In this document: positions 1-10,647 of the stretch, piece after piece
How the letters are laid out: each line of letters begins with the position of its first letter
Numbering within the stretch: position 1 is the first letter of the stretch
NCBI GenBank assembly: GCA_025531455.1
Contig: JAMYHL010000012.1
Coordinates: 682,001-746,000, forward strand
Direction: 5' to 3'
Length of the DNA: 64,000 nt
Source: Apiotrichum sp. Y4204
Lineage: Eukaryota > Basidiomycota > Tremellomycetes > Trichosporonales > Trichosporonaceae
Translations under genes and position numbers: made by a program
Notes under the pieces: model-generated
Database searches by the model: none
The model's input: only the letters and a program-made list of their open reading frames with translations
Told to the model about the DNA's origin: nothing

Positions 1-1425
1 CTCCGAGAACGCCTTGAACGTGCGGGTGAGTGACGCGTGCATCGGCAAGAAGAATGGGAGTGATAGCGCGTGCTGCTGTGAGCTAGATCAAGTGTCGGCC
101 AGCTCACGCAGTAGAAGAGAGCCTCGCGCCACTGCTTGCCGTACTTTGCATACGTGCGTTCCTGCCAGAGACCGAGCCATGCACTCAGGAACAATGCAAG
201 CGAGAGCAGCGCAATACCCGCGGGGTACTGCATGCTCTCTGGGAGCCATGGATGTGGTTCGTGGTGCGGGGTCGACTGTGTGGTCACGGGGCGCTTCGGG
301 CGAGGCGCGGATATCGTCGCTATGACTATACCGGCGGTGATGACCACGCCGGCGAAGATCTGCCCAGCCGAGTATCGCTTTCCGCCGAGGAAGTAGCCGG
401 TGAGCATTGACACACAGAGTCCTGGAGTGAGCTCTGGCAGGCATAGTGCAGCTCACCTCCAGAGCGGAAGATGATGTGCACCGTCAGGGGAATCTGTTGT
501 TAGCTCCAAACATTACATATAAGCCAACCTTGAGACCGAACGCATAGTTGTTCACTGGAGTCAGTCCTGGTCAACCGCCTCACGCACTGAGGCTGACAGC
601 CACGAAGAGGACGACCTGCACCATCCAGCGGCTAATCGGCACTGTGCTGCGGCGAAAGCGCGGCAACCGTGAGCCTGGAGGGAAGTACAGCTGCGTCCAG
701 ACAGTCTGGAGGGCAACGTAAAGAAACTGGGCGAAGGTCAAGAAGGTGCCTGTGTGTGAGCCAATGTTAATGTGAGTGAGTAACGAGGCACTGGGAATGG
801 TAATGTCGGCGACGGCCAGGAGTCGGGCAACTATTCTGATCATAAGAGCTGTCAAGAGGGGGACTCGCGATACCACGCGGCAGGCTCCCACTTGAAAGGG
901 ACCGAGTTTCATGCCCGAGTGCAACTGCTTAGAGTTCACAAAGAGACCCAAGGGGTCACAAAGAGGCACCAGTGTCGCGGACGCTGGTCGACAGCACCCC
1001 GATCAAACAGAACGCTAGCACAAGAAAATGTCATAGGGAATAACCTTGTCCTTGCCCTGGCACTCACCGCTCGAGGGGAAGCTCTTGAGGACAGCCTCGA
1101 GTGCCCACACATTACTGTTGTCAGCCAGATGTTGAGCGTGACGGGCGTCGGCAAGGAGATGCTCGGTGCAACGCGGTGACGAAATTTAAAAGGCCTGGAG
1201 GGGAATATGATGCATGGGGGAAGGCCGTCCCGCAGCTCCGCGCTGTCGTAGCCTCGGTGCTGCTCCAGCGCCCGCCTAGCCCGTCTAACCATATTGCCTA
1301 TCCCTCGCATTGAACGCCTCCATTGCCACTCACGAGCAACACCCGCCAAAGACGAGCGAGAGGATCGCGACCCACTCCCCCATGGAGGACTGCGCGACGG
1401 CCCCGAGCGTCGCGGAGTCGGGCAT
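1..1425 (-). CDS. YEA4: YEA4/SLC35B4-type UDP-N-acetylglucosamine transporter, 3' end outside window
   Basis: Nucleotide-sugar transporter of the UAA/SLC35B4 family, which moves UDP-GlcNAc across the ER or Golgi membrane for chitin and glycan synthesis. The spliced frame reads exon 1 (1425-1334; GEWVAILSLVFGGCCS), exon 2 (1114-1068; NVWALEAVLKSFPSS), exon 3 (749-588; GTFLTFAQFLYVALQ), exon 4 (554-529; MNNYAFGLK), exon 5 (493-457; IPLTVHIIFRSG), exon 6 (421-108) and exon 7 from 72 off the edge. The GGCCSN, TFAQFL, NNYAF and IIFRSG blocks are family hallmarks in the right order. Introns 1 and 2 are long (about 220 and 320 nt); the others are 33-35 nt. The start at 1425 is the first ATG of the frame; an ATG 14 codons later is possible. 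The frame is intact as far as it can be followed, but the C-terminus is missing. The family call is firm and substrate specificity is inferred. Confidence 0.85.
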
Positions 1426-2244
1426 CGTGAGGGGCGATGGGACTTGGGGGCGGCGGAATGCGGGACGGCCTGCAGAGGGGCTCAAGTAGAATGGGGAGAA
1501 GGAGGGAATGGAGATGTATTGGGTTGAATGTGTTGTCAAGAAGCGAAGAAAAAGTGTGGTTGGTGTTGTCAACAAAAACAGAAACACGCCAGCAGCCCAG
1601 CAGCCACGCATGACAGCATGACAGATGGTGGTACAGTGGTACAGTGGTAATTCGTGTGGCACAACCACGTGTGTGGACCTGAAACGATAGTGGCGCAGTG
1701 GCACAACACTCTTCATGGCGGCAACCGCCTCTGTTCGATCTGTTCCTCGATGCCATCGCGTACCTCTGCGCGCGTTACAAATTGCCAGAGCCTAACCGGA
1801 AAGCTGGAATTTCTAAGACAGAAGCGAGGGGAATCCATTTTCTTTGTCACCTCCTGGGATTTTTAGCCATATTCTAGGTCCTGGTCGATAGGTCCAGTAT
1901 GCTCGAGGCACGATGCCGTTGCCTCGCGACTGACGGCACTAGTGGAGCTGAAACGCACGTAGCACCCATATGTCCTTATCTCGGGCTTCATAGCGAGCTT
2001 TGTCGCCCGGCACCTGGACCGTGGCACTGGACGGTGTAGCAGACATGGGGACATGGGCCGCGACTGCCGGTTATCCCATCGTCGCTGGGCCATTGGGCGC
2101 AAACCGAAAAAAAAAAAACCTCTAAACAGGTTGGGGTGGTACAGTACATACATACATACTCGACTACTCACTCTAAGAACTAGCCCAAACTTCTCAGACC
2201 ATCCCGACTGTCCAACCCTGTCTACCCCTCCAGATCTCCTCGGA
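1426..2244. other. Intergenic, divergent upstream region
   Basis: This stretch separates the transporter (minus strand) from the small plus-strand gene at 2245 and should carry both promoters. It has an A10 run at 2109-2118 and a short ACATACAT repeat near 2148-2158. Open frames on both strands here have no recognisable content. No RNA gene was seen. Confidence 0.5.
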
Positions 2245-2595
2245 ATGGGCAATAAGCATTGCAAGCGCGGCATTATCGTTCCCCCCTCCGCCGTCGAGCC
2301 AGGGTGCAAGAGAGATGGACTGGACCTCGGTTCTTTCATCTCGTACGAAGTGGAGAGCTGCGAGGTCGCCACGGATTTGTTCCCCGAGGACGTAAGCTGT
2401 TGCGCCGTCAGCGCGCCCGGCACCGGCGCGAGCCCAGCAATCACACGGTCCTACGCGTGTGCGCCTGGGTAAGTATCCGGTCTCGTCCCCGCTGACGCCA
2501 GGTATATTTGCTCCGACGACGGGTGCTGTAAAGAGGACGACCCGACAGTATGCATCATTCACGTTCCCAATTCCAAGCTCGAAGACGCAACATGA
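2245..2595 (+). CDS. Small cysteine-rich protein, unrecognised
   Basis: Two-exon gene of about 105 residues. Exon 1 starts at the ATG at 2245 and ends in ACAPG; a 33-nt GTAAGT...GCCAG intron (about 2471-2503) is followed by exon 2 (YICSDDGCCKEDDPTVC...), which stops at 2595. There are about ten cysteines, including adjacent pairs (SCCAV, GCCKE), which suggests disulfide bonding. No hydrophobic signal peptide follows the chosen Met, which is odd for a disulfide-rich secreted protein. The same frame is open back to 2053, but that upstream part is basic and low in quality and looks like leader DNA. The clean intron joining two cysteine-rich frames is the main support. No family was recognised. 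Confidence 0.5.
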
Positions 2596-2794
2596 GCGGC
2601 GGGATTGCCGCCTTTGATTCTCGTTGACCACCGGACGCCCTGTTAAGCACGTCTGTGGCTCTATGGCGTTGTTGTACCAGGGCATACAGTATGAATATGA
2701 TTCGAGCAGACACAGACGACAAGGGTGAACAGGTGGAGACGAAGGTCACATTCGATCGGGAAGTTTCCTTCAGACGGTTCCGTTGATAATAAAT

Positions 2795-2980
2795 TTATTC
2801 ATTTATTCTTGGATTTTTATTATCTTCTCCTTCTACTCGTCTAGTTTTTGCAGCTGAAGATTCAATACTGTGTCTGAACACAGATACTCTCTCATCCGCC
2901 CATCTCTGATCTGACGCCTGCAACTCGTGGCGCAGCTGAATCAGCTGCGCCTCGCGCTTGGGGATCGAGACTTTGGACAT
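2795..2980 (-). CDS. Possible 61-residue coiled-coil micro-protein
   Basis: An uninterrupted ATG-to-TAA frame encodes a charged, helix-favouring peptide (MSKVSIPKREAQLIQLRHEL...). Leucines and isoleucines are spaced as in a short coiled coil and a basic tail follows. It could equally be the last exon of a longer gene or a chance frame. No family is recognised and no splice partner upstream could be justified. The DNA around it and a stretch near 3115-3175 share a similar run (TTCATTTATTC ... TCTAGYTTTTG), which suggests an old local duplication. Confidence 0.22.
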   Translation of the reverse strand: MSKVSIPKREAQLIQLRHELQASDQRWADERVSVFRHSIESSAAKTRRVEGEDNKNPRINE

Positions 2981-4209
2981 CTTCGATCCTCGCTTTGTGC
3001 CCAGGTTGAGGGGCGAGGTGACGGAGAAAACCCATGTCTGCGGTTGAACAATTCCGTCTGCCTCATTGCTACCCTGCTCGTTACCATTATTGTGCTGCTG
3101 TAAGGGATTTTACACTTGTTCATTTATTCATCACTTGTTACTTTCTTCTTCTTGTCTTCTAGCTTTTGCTCAGCTGTCTGTCCGCAGGAAACCTCCTCCG
3201 TGAGTCCTCATCTCAGTGAGAACTTCTGCGGTCAAGGTTCGAAGCAGCCAGTTTCACAAGTGAAGTGATAAACAATCATTCGATGATGTATTTGCGGAAG
3301 TCCCCTCTCGGCTTCATTTGTTCCCAGCAAAGTCCGAAAGCATGGTCCTGCGATGGCAGAGTCAACGGGGTAAAGCAGCAGCTCCAGCAGGTGCGCACCG
3401 GCCCCATCGAGCTCTCGAGTCAGCGACCGCCGAGCCACATTGCTGCCCCGTCATCGTTCACAGAGGATCTGGAGTTAGAATCATCAGTGCATCATCGATC
3501 AACACCGTCAGCAAAGCGCCCCCGCACCGCTCCCATCGAGTCACTGATGCATTCGATCGAGGAGAGGTTATGGACAGGGGAAGGGTAGATCTACTGGCGT
3601 CCATGCAACTGCTAGCTAGGTGTAGGTCTGATAGGATCGCGGATCACGGAGGAAATCAGAACCGGGAAAGGAAATAGGAAAAAAAGGGGTTGATGGGCCA
3701 CACATACAAGTACAGTAGTGGGGGGAAGCCTTTTGGGAACCAGAGCCGAGAACCGGGGAACGGGGGCCGGGAAGCACGAGCACTAAGATGACGAGCCAGT
3801 GGACGGAGAATTGATTGGATGGAAGGAAGGGGATGATTGAAGCGATAGTGATGACAAACGAACTAGACAAATACGAGGCGACGGACGCGAACGTGGTTTC
3901 GAACGGACACGAGAACGAGGGGCGAGTCGAATGAGATAGAGGTCGAAAGTCGGAGACACAGATTGGAAACAGGGGGACAGGGGGAACAGGGTGGGCGGAA
4001 CGAGAAACCTCTTCAAGAGGGGGATAGCACGAGCGAGACGAGGAAGGTCGAAGGCATCACAAACAGGACGAGGAAGAGACTGAGAGATAGATTCTTGCTT
4101 TTAAACATGGTTCGGGTTCACGAGCAGGTTTGGATACATGCGGTCTCACACTGGCGTGAGCAATAGACACTAGTCGTGGCTACTTACACATCTCCAGCCG
4201 GTACTAAGC
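2981..4209. other. Gene-poor stretch and 3' flank of the RNA-binding protein gene
   Basis: No convincing gene. The right part (about 3640-4209) lies downstream of the glycine-rich protein stop and has the same GA-rich, ACGAG-rich composition as that gene's introns, so it may be transcribed 3' UTR. A consensus donor (GTAAGT, minus strand, near 4170-4177) just after the stop codon suggests an intron in the 3' UTR. A plus-strand frame at 3283-3588 is weak. Confidence 0.45.
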
Positions 4210-6226
4210 TTAGTACTGGCCGTAACCCTGACCGCCCTGCTGGCCTGCAAGTGTTAGCACAGACTTGTGGGAAAAGATCAAAGGGCCGCACCTCCGTAGC
4301 CTCCGCCGTAGGGCTGGCCGGCGGGAGCACCACCGTAGCTCTGGCCTGCATGACGGAACGAGACACGAATAGGGATCGGGACAGAGAGATTTGCAGGATG
4401 GCAGGAGAAAATGCGAGAGGGGTGCGACCGAAGAGGTGGCGGAATCATACAACATCATGAACCGGCGATGGAACCACAGCGGGATGAGACGGAATAAGAA
4501 GGGAGACAAAAGCACGACGACCGGAAAGGAAACGGAGAACAATCGAGACATGTCCAGGCGAGACAAGAACGAGACAAGACCAAACGACGAGAAACGAAAC
4601 AAAACGAGAAGGAGACACCATCAGACGAGCCCAACGAAACCTGAACCAGACTTACCACCCTGCTGCTCGTAGCCACCCTGCTGGTAGCCGCCCTGCTGGG
4701 GAGCGCCGTCTGAATGTCAGTTAATGCTTGGATATTGCCACTGCGACGACCCGATACCGGAACGTCTCTTATGCACACTCACACCCTCCGAAGCCACCCT
4801 GGGGAGCACCACCGTAGCCGCCCTGGGGACCACCGTAGCCACCCTGGGCACCGTAGCCGCCCTGGCCACCGTAGCCACCCTGGGGACCGCCGTAGCCGCC
4901 CTGGGGACCACCGTAACCACCCTGGGCGTAACCACCCTGGCCGCCGTAACCACCGCCGTACGAACCGTAACCACCGCCGTCTACAAAGTTAGAGAATGAA
5001 GCCATCATACCGTGACGTTACGCACAACCAGAGCCGTAGCCACCACCGTAGCCACCGCCAGCGGGCTTCGAGTTGGCCATGTTGACGCGGACGCGACGGC
5101 CGTCGAGCTCCTGCTCGTTCATGGCCTGAATAGCGGCCTCGGCCTCAGCCTGGGTGCCGTAGGTCTGGGGTCAGATAGGTCACAGTCGTAGATGAAGGCG
5201 TAAGATACACACGACGAAGCCGAAACCACGCGAGCGGCCGGTCTCACGGTCCTTCATGACAATGTAGTCAAGAACCTGGCCGTAGGCGGCGAAGGTCTGT
5301 GAATCGAAATGAAGATTGAAAACATGAGGGCGTCGATAGGCGGAGGTCGGACAGGTTCGGTGCGATGGTGGATGGGCGAGGATTTCAAGACGTCGCAATT
5401 GATGGGCAGTGACAGTGACGTAAATTGAGTACACAAACGTGACGGAAGAGAATCACACGACGGGGCGGGAGAAGCAGAGGGCAAACGAGAACCAGATTGA
5501 CGCGGACCGAACGAGACCATGCAAAAGCAGACACGGGCGCGGATCAGACGAAAGGAGACGAAACCAAACGATAGCAGACGAGATCAAACCAAGGACGCAG
5601 TGGACGAGCAAAGTAAGAAAGCATGAGCATACTGGAACAAACACGAGAGAAAGAAAAATGCGAACCTGGTGGAGCACCTCATCGGTGGTGTTCCAAGAGA
5701 GGTTGCCTATTGGTATTGAGTATCATTTGCGGCGATTGTAACGAGACGACGGAACGAGACGAGACGACGGTACGAGACGAGGCAGACGGAGAACCCAAAG
5801 CATCAGAAGCCAGACGATCCAGACGAGACGAGAGCAGAGACGATATGCGAACCGAGACGGAGACCAAACGAACACGAGAGTCAGAAATCACACTACACAG
5901 AACTGGGACAAGTTGGAGGGAAGGCGCGAAGCGAAGACGCAATTGAATGCATGGCGAGAGACGACCAATAAATGTGATCTAGACACAACCAGTTGAGGTC
6001 GGACGAGTTGGGGTGTTATGCGCGAGGCCTGAGCGTGATGTTCCCATGTCGAGAGTGAAGAAACAAACACGCGTCGTTTGGCACGACCTGCACGGCGGCG
6101 AACAACCCATGACAGATGTTTCAAGGAAACCATACGTGTCACAGATTACTCGCCACCGCACACAAGCGGCGCACTGTGGGGAGGATAGATGTATGACTTA
6201 CCGACGTAAACCTTGGCAGCGGACAT
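4210..6226 (-). CDS. Glycine-rich RNA-binding protein (single RRM plus GGY tail)
   Basis: Single-RRM glycine-rich RNA-binding protein of the GRP7/CIRBP type, expected to bind RNA in nucleus and cytoplasm. Eight exons: 6226-6202 (MSAAKVYVG), 5706-5666 (NLSWNTTDEVLHQ), 5296-5213 (ETGRSRGFGFV, the RNP1 octamer), 5164-5026 (end of RRM, AAIQAMNEQELDGRRVRVNMA), 4980-4783, 4709-4656, 4345-4292 and 4244-4210. RNP2 (KVYVGNL) is split by intron 1. Exons 4-8 encode GGYGG/PQGGY repeats ending GQGYGQY. The first coding exon is only 25 nt. Introns 1, 2 and 6 are about 495, 370 and 310 nt, far longer than those of neighbouring genes, and carry many ACGAGAC-type words on the plus strand. That suggests intron-based autoregulation as known in plant and animal GRPs (inference). 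Confidence 0.88.
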
Positions 6227-6935
6227 TGTTGATGGATAGAGAAGTGGGAGTAGTTGGGAAGAGTTAGAGAGTGGATGTAGATGGAGAGATTGATGGAAAT
6301 GGAAGAAATGGAAAGGGAATGGGAAAGGGTGCGGGCCAGACAAAGGCGGGTGTGTGGTGGGTGTTGGGTGGTGGAGTGGTGGAGAGAGACAGGGGGAAAG
6401 CTGCCGTGCAGCAGTGCTGTAATGCCGTTGAACTGCATGAACTGTGTGTGCGCTGCGCACGCGTGCTCCCCGCGCACAGTGGGAAAAAAACATTGGATCA
6501 AAAGCCAGGCTGCAGGCCCACAAGCTGTGCACCAGCAACCTGCCTCACAGCCACGGGGCACAAGAGCAGAGGCAAAATTGAGGCCCATCGAGGGGGAGGA
6601 CGCTCGCTCCATCTAGATTCAGACGCCTTTCAGGGTCTTTGCAAGGTGCACCACGACCTATGACGCAATGGTGTTGGATGACTGGGCATGACTGGGTGAG
6701 TGGTCGCGGGTATTTAGAATCGCACATTTGAGCACATTAGGAGTGCATCCGCTAACTCCGCTAACTCTAATCCTCTGAGTTGATTTGTATTACCTCCATT
6801 GTTTGGGTATCACCGCACATGTGGCACTCTGGTACTCTGGACACTGTTTGCCACCAACTCTGTTGTGACCGTCATCCTCCACTTCCGAGGTCCACCTTCG
6901 CATCGATCCCATCCACAATCACCCACCCACGCGCA
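6227..6935. promoter_or_regulatory. Divergent promoter between the RRM gene and the CCDC174-like gene
   Basis: The two genes point away from each other with 709 bp between start codons, so this interval should hold both promoters. The part next to the RRM gene is a purine-rich plus strand (GGAGAGA, GGAAATGG), i.e. a pyrimidine-rich leader on the transcribed strand. There is a TGACTGGGCATGACTGGGTGAG near-repeat around 6679-6702. No RNA gene was seen. Confidence 0.5.
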
Positions 6936-8060
6936 ATGTCCAACCCGGGCCCCATCTCGCAGGCCTCGCTCCTCGAGCTCAAGGCAATAACAGCCGAGCA
7001 CGCCGACCGTCTCGCAAAGGAGGGCCGGGGGGCCGTGCGCGGCGCGCGCCGCGACGCGCTCAAGGAAGATAAATCCAAAGACAAGGATCCGTTCGCGCGG
7101 CCGAGTCCGGGGCTCGTGAAGCGGCTCGCGAGGGAGGCGCGGAACGACGCGAAGCGGCGCGTATTCGCCGACGACGCGGTTGGGGAGGAGGAGCGGCGCG
7201 CAATCCTTGCGGCCAAGGCACGGAAATATGACGCGCTCAAGCGTGGCGACCTGTCTGGGTTCTCGGAACGCGAGCTGGCGGAGGCGACGATCGACTACGG
7301 CGGGGTCGGAGAGTGGTCGGATCACTCTTCGGATGTGGATGAGTCGGCGGTCGAGGCGCGCGATCCGTTTGATACGCTGAAGGATATGGAGGAGGTGGAG
7401 TATGTTGATGAGCTTGGGCGGACGCGGCGGGGGACAAGACGCGAGGCGAGAGAGGCGGAGCGCGCGAGGGAGAAGGAGGCGATGAGGGGACGCGAGTGGC
7501 AGCGCGAGGAGGAGGTGCCGACAAGGCCTGAAAACCTCATCTGTGAGCTACACTGCCCCCTCTTGCAAGCTGACACCAGATGGCGAGCAGGCCTTCTTCC
7601 CCGTGTACCAGCCTGATCCCGAGGCGCTGAAACAAAAGTTTCTCGAGGCGGAGCGCGAGGCGCGACAGGCGCACTACGACTCGACGAAAGAGGGTGAGCA
7701 ACTTGAGGAACTTCTGAGAGATATGTACTGACGACAGTCCGTGTACGTGGTGCGGGCGCGTACCAGTTTTCACTCGACGACGATGCGCGCAAAGAGCAGA
7801 TGGCGAGCCTCGACGCGCAGCGCCTCGAGACTGCCGCGGCGCGCGAGCGGGCGGAGCGCCGGAAGGGGATGAGCGTTGCACAGGAGGCAAAGCGGAGACG
7901 ATTGGAGAAGCGCCGCGAGGTGGTCGAGGCAAAGCGTGCGCAGCTTCTCGGCGGGCCTGAGCGGCTTGCGCGGCTTAGAGAAGAGCGGAGAGCCAAGGAG
8001 GCGGAGAGCTTTTTTGCGAGTCTTGACGAAGAGATCAGGAGAAGTCCAGAGAAGCAATAG
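6936..8060 (+). CDS. CCDC174-like nuclear coiled-coil protein (DUF4078)
   Basis: Three exons: 6936-7542, 7580-7693 and 7738-8060. The protein is highly charged, rich in Arg, Glu and Ala, and helical almost throughout. Features matching the CCDC174/DUF4078 family are the central acidic segment with a DELGRTRRGTRREAR motif and, at the start of exon 3, the block RGAGAYQFSLDDDARKEQM, the usual RGxGxYxFSxDE signature. Animal CCDC174 is a nuclear protein that interacts with the exon-junction factor EIF4A3; a similar RNA-linked role here is inference. The start is the first ATG of the frame that lies beyond a CACCCACCCACG leader. It is convergent with SUA5, with only about 100 bp between stop codons. 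Confidence 0.78.
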
Positions 8061-8161
8061 ATATCATGGCCTAGACTTGGTCGACTCCGAACTAGATATC
8101 GCATCATTCCCCATTGCCACTGTACACACCACGACATGCATGTACAACAGTCTATGATCTA

Positions 8162-9502
8162 TTACACCTCGACCCAGTGGCGTCCCTCGTCCGACGGGCC
8201 GCTCACCTGCCCGTCACCAAGAGAGCCATTGACACCTCCGCCGCCGACCGCCTTCCCGACGCGCTCCATGACCGCGAGTCCCAGCCCCGCATCGCTGCAC
8301 CCCTCAATGAGGATCGCGTCCACGCCGGCCCCCTCGAGAGAGAGCATGCCGCCGAAGAGGCGCTGCGCAGCGGAAGTCGCATCCGCACCGAGCGAGAGCG
8401 GAACCAGCTCGTACCCGCTATCACTTGAGAGCGCACGGAAGAGCGGCGAGTCGTCAAAGTAAAGTAGTCCCAATCGTGCGCGCGGCTTGCCCGTCGCGAG
8501 CGCCAGCCGCCGCACCACCTCCTGCGGAGACGTGTGTGGCGGGGTGACCGCCGGCTGCGGAAATGTGTTGCTCGGCAGCAGGAGGTGAACCGGGATACGC
8601 GGCGAGTAATGCCGGTACTTCATCCCTGGCGTGCTGGGCGGCGCGTCGCTCTTAGGCTTGGGAATCGCCGCGCCGAGTGACCACGGTTTGCCGTGCAGGA
8701 GCACCTCTGTGCTCCCTCCATGAACGGCGTCAACTTCGGCGACGACGCGTGCAATTTCCTCGACGCCGAGTCCACCGGGTCGGAGGACGTTCACGCTCCC
8801 GCCTCCGCCGGGGACCCACGCAAGCCCGTCCACGACTGTGCTCTCCACACCGACGCCGCACGCCCCGCCGTCGAGGATACACCCGAGTCCGTCGGCGCCG
8901 TCGAGATCATGCGCGACGTGCGCAGCAGTTGTGGGCGAAGGGCGGCCGGACGAATTGGCGCTCGGGGCAGATACGGGAAGGTCGGCGACGGCGATGAGCG
9001 CCCGCGCGAGGGGGTGGGCCGGGAGGCGGATCGCGTTCGTCTGCGGCGCTGGTGGTGGCGGGGGGTTGGGCGAGGGGAAGAGGAGAGTGAGCGGGCCAGG
9101 CCAGAACGCAGATATGAGTGCGTCGTAGAGTGCCGACCGGGTGTAGGATTGCGGCAGAAGGCGGTCGAGCATATCGAGCGAGGCGACGTGGATAATCAGC
9201 GGGTTGTCGGCGGGTCGGCGTTTGATGGCGTATACTTTCGCGACGGCAGCAGGATCGAGAGAGTGCGCGCCGAGTCCGTACACCGTTTCGGTTGGGAACG
9301 CGACGGTGCGCCCAGCGCGGAGGTGTGAAGCCGCGGCATTGAGCGACTCGCGCAGCGGTGCGGGGATGGTGAGCCGCGGCGACTGTAGGGGATTCGGCGC
9401 GGACGGGGTGATGACCAGCCCTGCGACGTCGCACGGAAGGACGGGGGTCATTTTGGAGAGTGCTGATGATGTGAGACGGGCGGCAGTGCGCGCGAGGCCC
9501 AT
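8162..9502 (-). CDS. SUA5: Threonylcarbamoyl-AMP synthase Sua5
   Basis: Intronless 446-residue protein. It makes threonylcarbamoyl-AMP from Thr, bicarbonate and ATP, the first step of tRNA t6A37 synthesis. The N-terminal half is a YrdC domain: LRAGRTVAFPTETVYGLGA, then KVYAIKRRPADNPLIIHV, FWPGPLTLLF, and RLPAHPLARALI followed by PVSAPSANSSGRPSPT. A linker with PGMKYRHYSPRIPV leads to a C-terminal Sua5 domain of about 120 residues. Length fits fungal Sua5. Two in-frame ATGs (9502 and 9451) flank a 17-residue Arg/Ala/Ser/Leu-rich leader with no acidic residue (MGLARTAARLTSSALSK), so alternative initiation could give mitochondrial and cytosolic forms (inference). It is tail-to-tail with the CCDC174-like gene. 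Confidence 0.95.
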   Translation of the reverse strand: MGLARTAARLTSSALSKMTPVLPCDVAGLVITPSAPNPLQSPRLTIPAPLRESLNAAASHLRAGRTVAFPTETVYGLGAHSLDPAAVAKVYAIKRRPADNPLIIHVASLDMLDRLLPQSYTRSALYDALISAFWPGPLTLLFPSPNPPPPPAPQTNAIRLPAHPLARALIAVADLPVSAPSANSSGRPSPTTAAHVAHDLDGADGLGCILDGGACGVGVESTVVDGLAWVPGGGGSVNVLRPGGLGVEEIARVVAEVDAVHGGSTEVLLHGKPWSLGAAIPKPKSDAPPSTPGMKYRHYSPRIPVHLLLPSNTFPQPAVTPPHTSPQEVVRRLALATGKPRARLGLLYFDDSPLFRALSSDSGYELVPLSLGADATSAAQRLFGGMLSLEGAGVDAILIEGCSDAGLGLAVMERVGKAVGGGGVNGSLGDGQVSGPSDEGRHWVEV

Positions 9503-10647
9503 GGAGTGGTGGCGACGCCAGTAGAGTAGATGGGAATGTAGAAATGTTGAGACGCGAGTCGATTGTTGTCAACTTTTGGCAGGTCTGTGCGTCATGACAT
9601 GTACACGAGGTAAGAGCGGGCCTCCGCAAAATTTTGGTTGCCGCCACTCGCTGTCCGCCACTCTCTGGTGCCCAACCAACCAGGACAGGCAACAAAGCTT
9701 GTAATCGTCCATCCATCGACCCAGCCTCGCTGTTCGCTGCTCTGCGCAGCTCACAAATGTGGGAGGGAGATCGGATAGATAGCATGTATGAACGACAACA
9801 GTATCAATTTGAAGACGGGCGAGGATGTCTGCATGGATGATGAATGGGTTTTGTCTACTAACCGTCCTACATAAACTCGCAACGACTATGGACATCCTCC
9901 CAAAGAGCCGGCCACCTTGCCACCCAAGCTCCCCAGTCTGCAGTCTGTACGCTTTGAATCTGCATGCCAGAGTCGATCCCGTGCTTTGTATGTCCGAGAA
10001 TAATGGATTCCAGTCACATCAGGCTGTGTTCTGTTCTTGGAAGTCAAAGGCTTGGAGCTTGGAGGCCTGGAGGGTGCATGCAGGCCACGCACAGTAACAG
10101 GACACAGACACTCAGCTCGGCTCAGGTTGCACCTGGGTTGCCTTGGGTCGGCGAGCACCCGAACGAGGACGTAAAGGACGACCGGTAATTTCGGCGTTAT
10201 GATACCATCGGTGATAAGAATTTGTTGACTTTGGCCTAGCTCCTTTCACGCAGGCTGTTCGCTGAGTGGCCAAGCTTTTGCAGGGGCGATTTTTTCATGC
10301 ACCAAAATCTGCTTCCGCCTAGCCACGCTGCCTGTAAGCTGTAAGTAGTGAGTACGGTGCCAGGGTGCTGCTGCACTGTAGCATGGCTGGCTGGCTGACT
10401 GGACTCGACTGTGGTGTGCTGGGTGCTGGGGTGGTGGAACCTGCACTGGCACTGGCACCTTGCACCTGGCTCGCTCCTGGCTCCTGGCTCCTGCGCTCCG
10501 CTGCGTGCTCGCTCTCGCTCTCGCGCTCAACATCACCAGCATCGCGTTGACCACCGTCCAACTGACCACCTTCGCAGCTATCCTCAACGTGAGCCCCCAC
10601 CCTTTTACTTTTCCTCTCCCCGCCACCCCACCGCTAACGACGAAAGA
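9503..10647. promoter_or_regulatory. Divergent intergenic region SUA5 / RPL24
   Basis: This 1.1-kb gap holds the SUA5 promoter (left) and the RPL24 promoter and leader (right). The last 250 bp has runs of GCACTGGCACTGGCACCTTGCACC and CTCGCTCTCGCTCTCGCG, i.e. a pyrimidine-rich strand before the RPL24 start, as is common for ribosomal protein genes. Open frames in it (for example 9569-9895 minus) show no recognisable protein. Confidence 0.5.

Noticed and set aside
3265..3588. Plus-strand frame of about 100 codons
   Set aside because: No recognised content, best ATG is internal, and it overlaps the likely 3' flank of the minus-strand RNA-binding protein gene.
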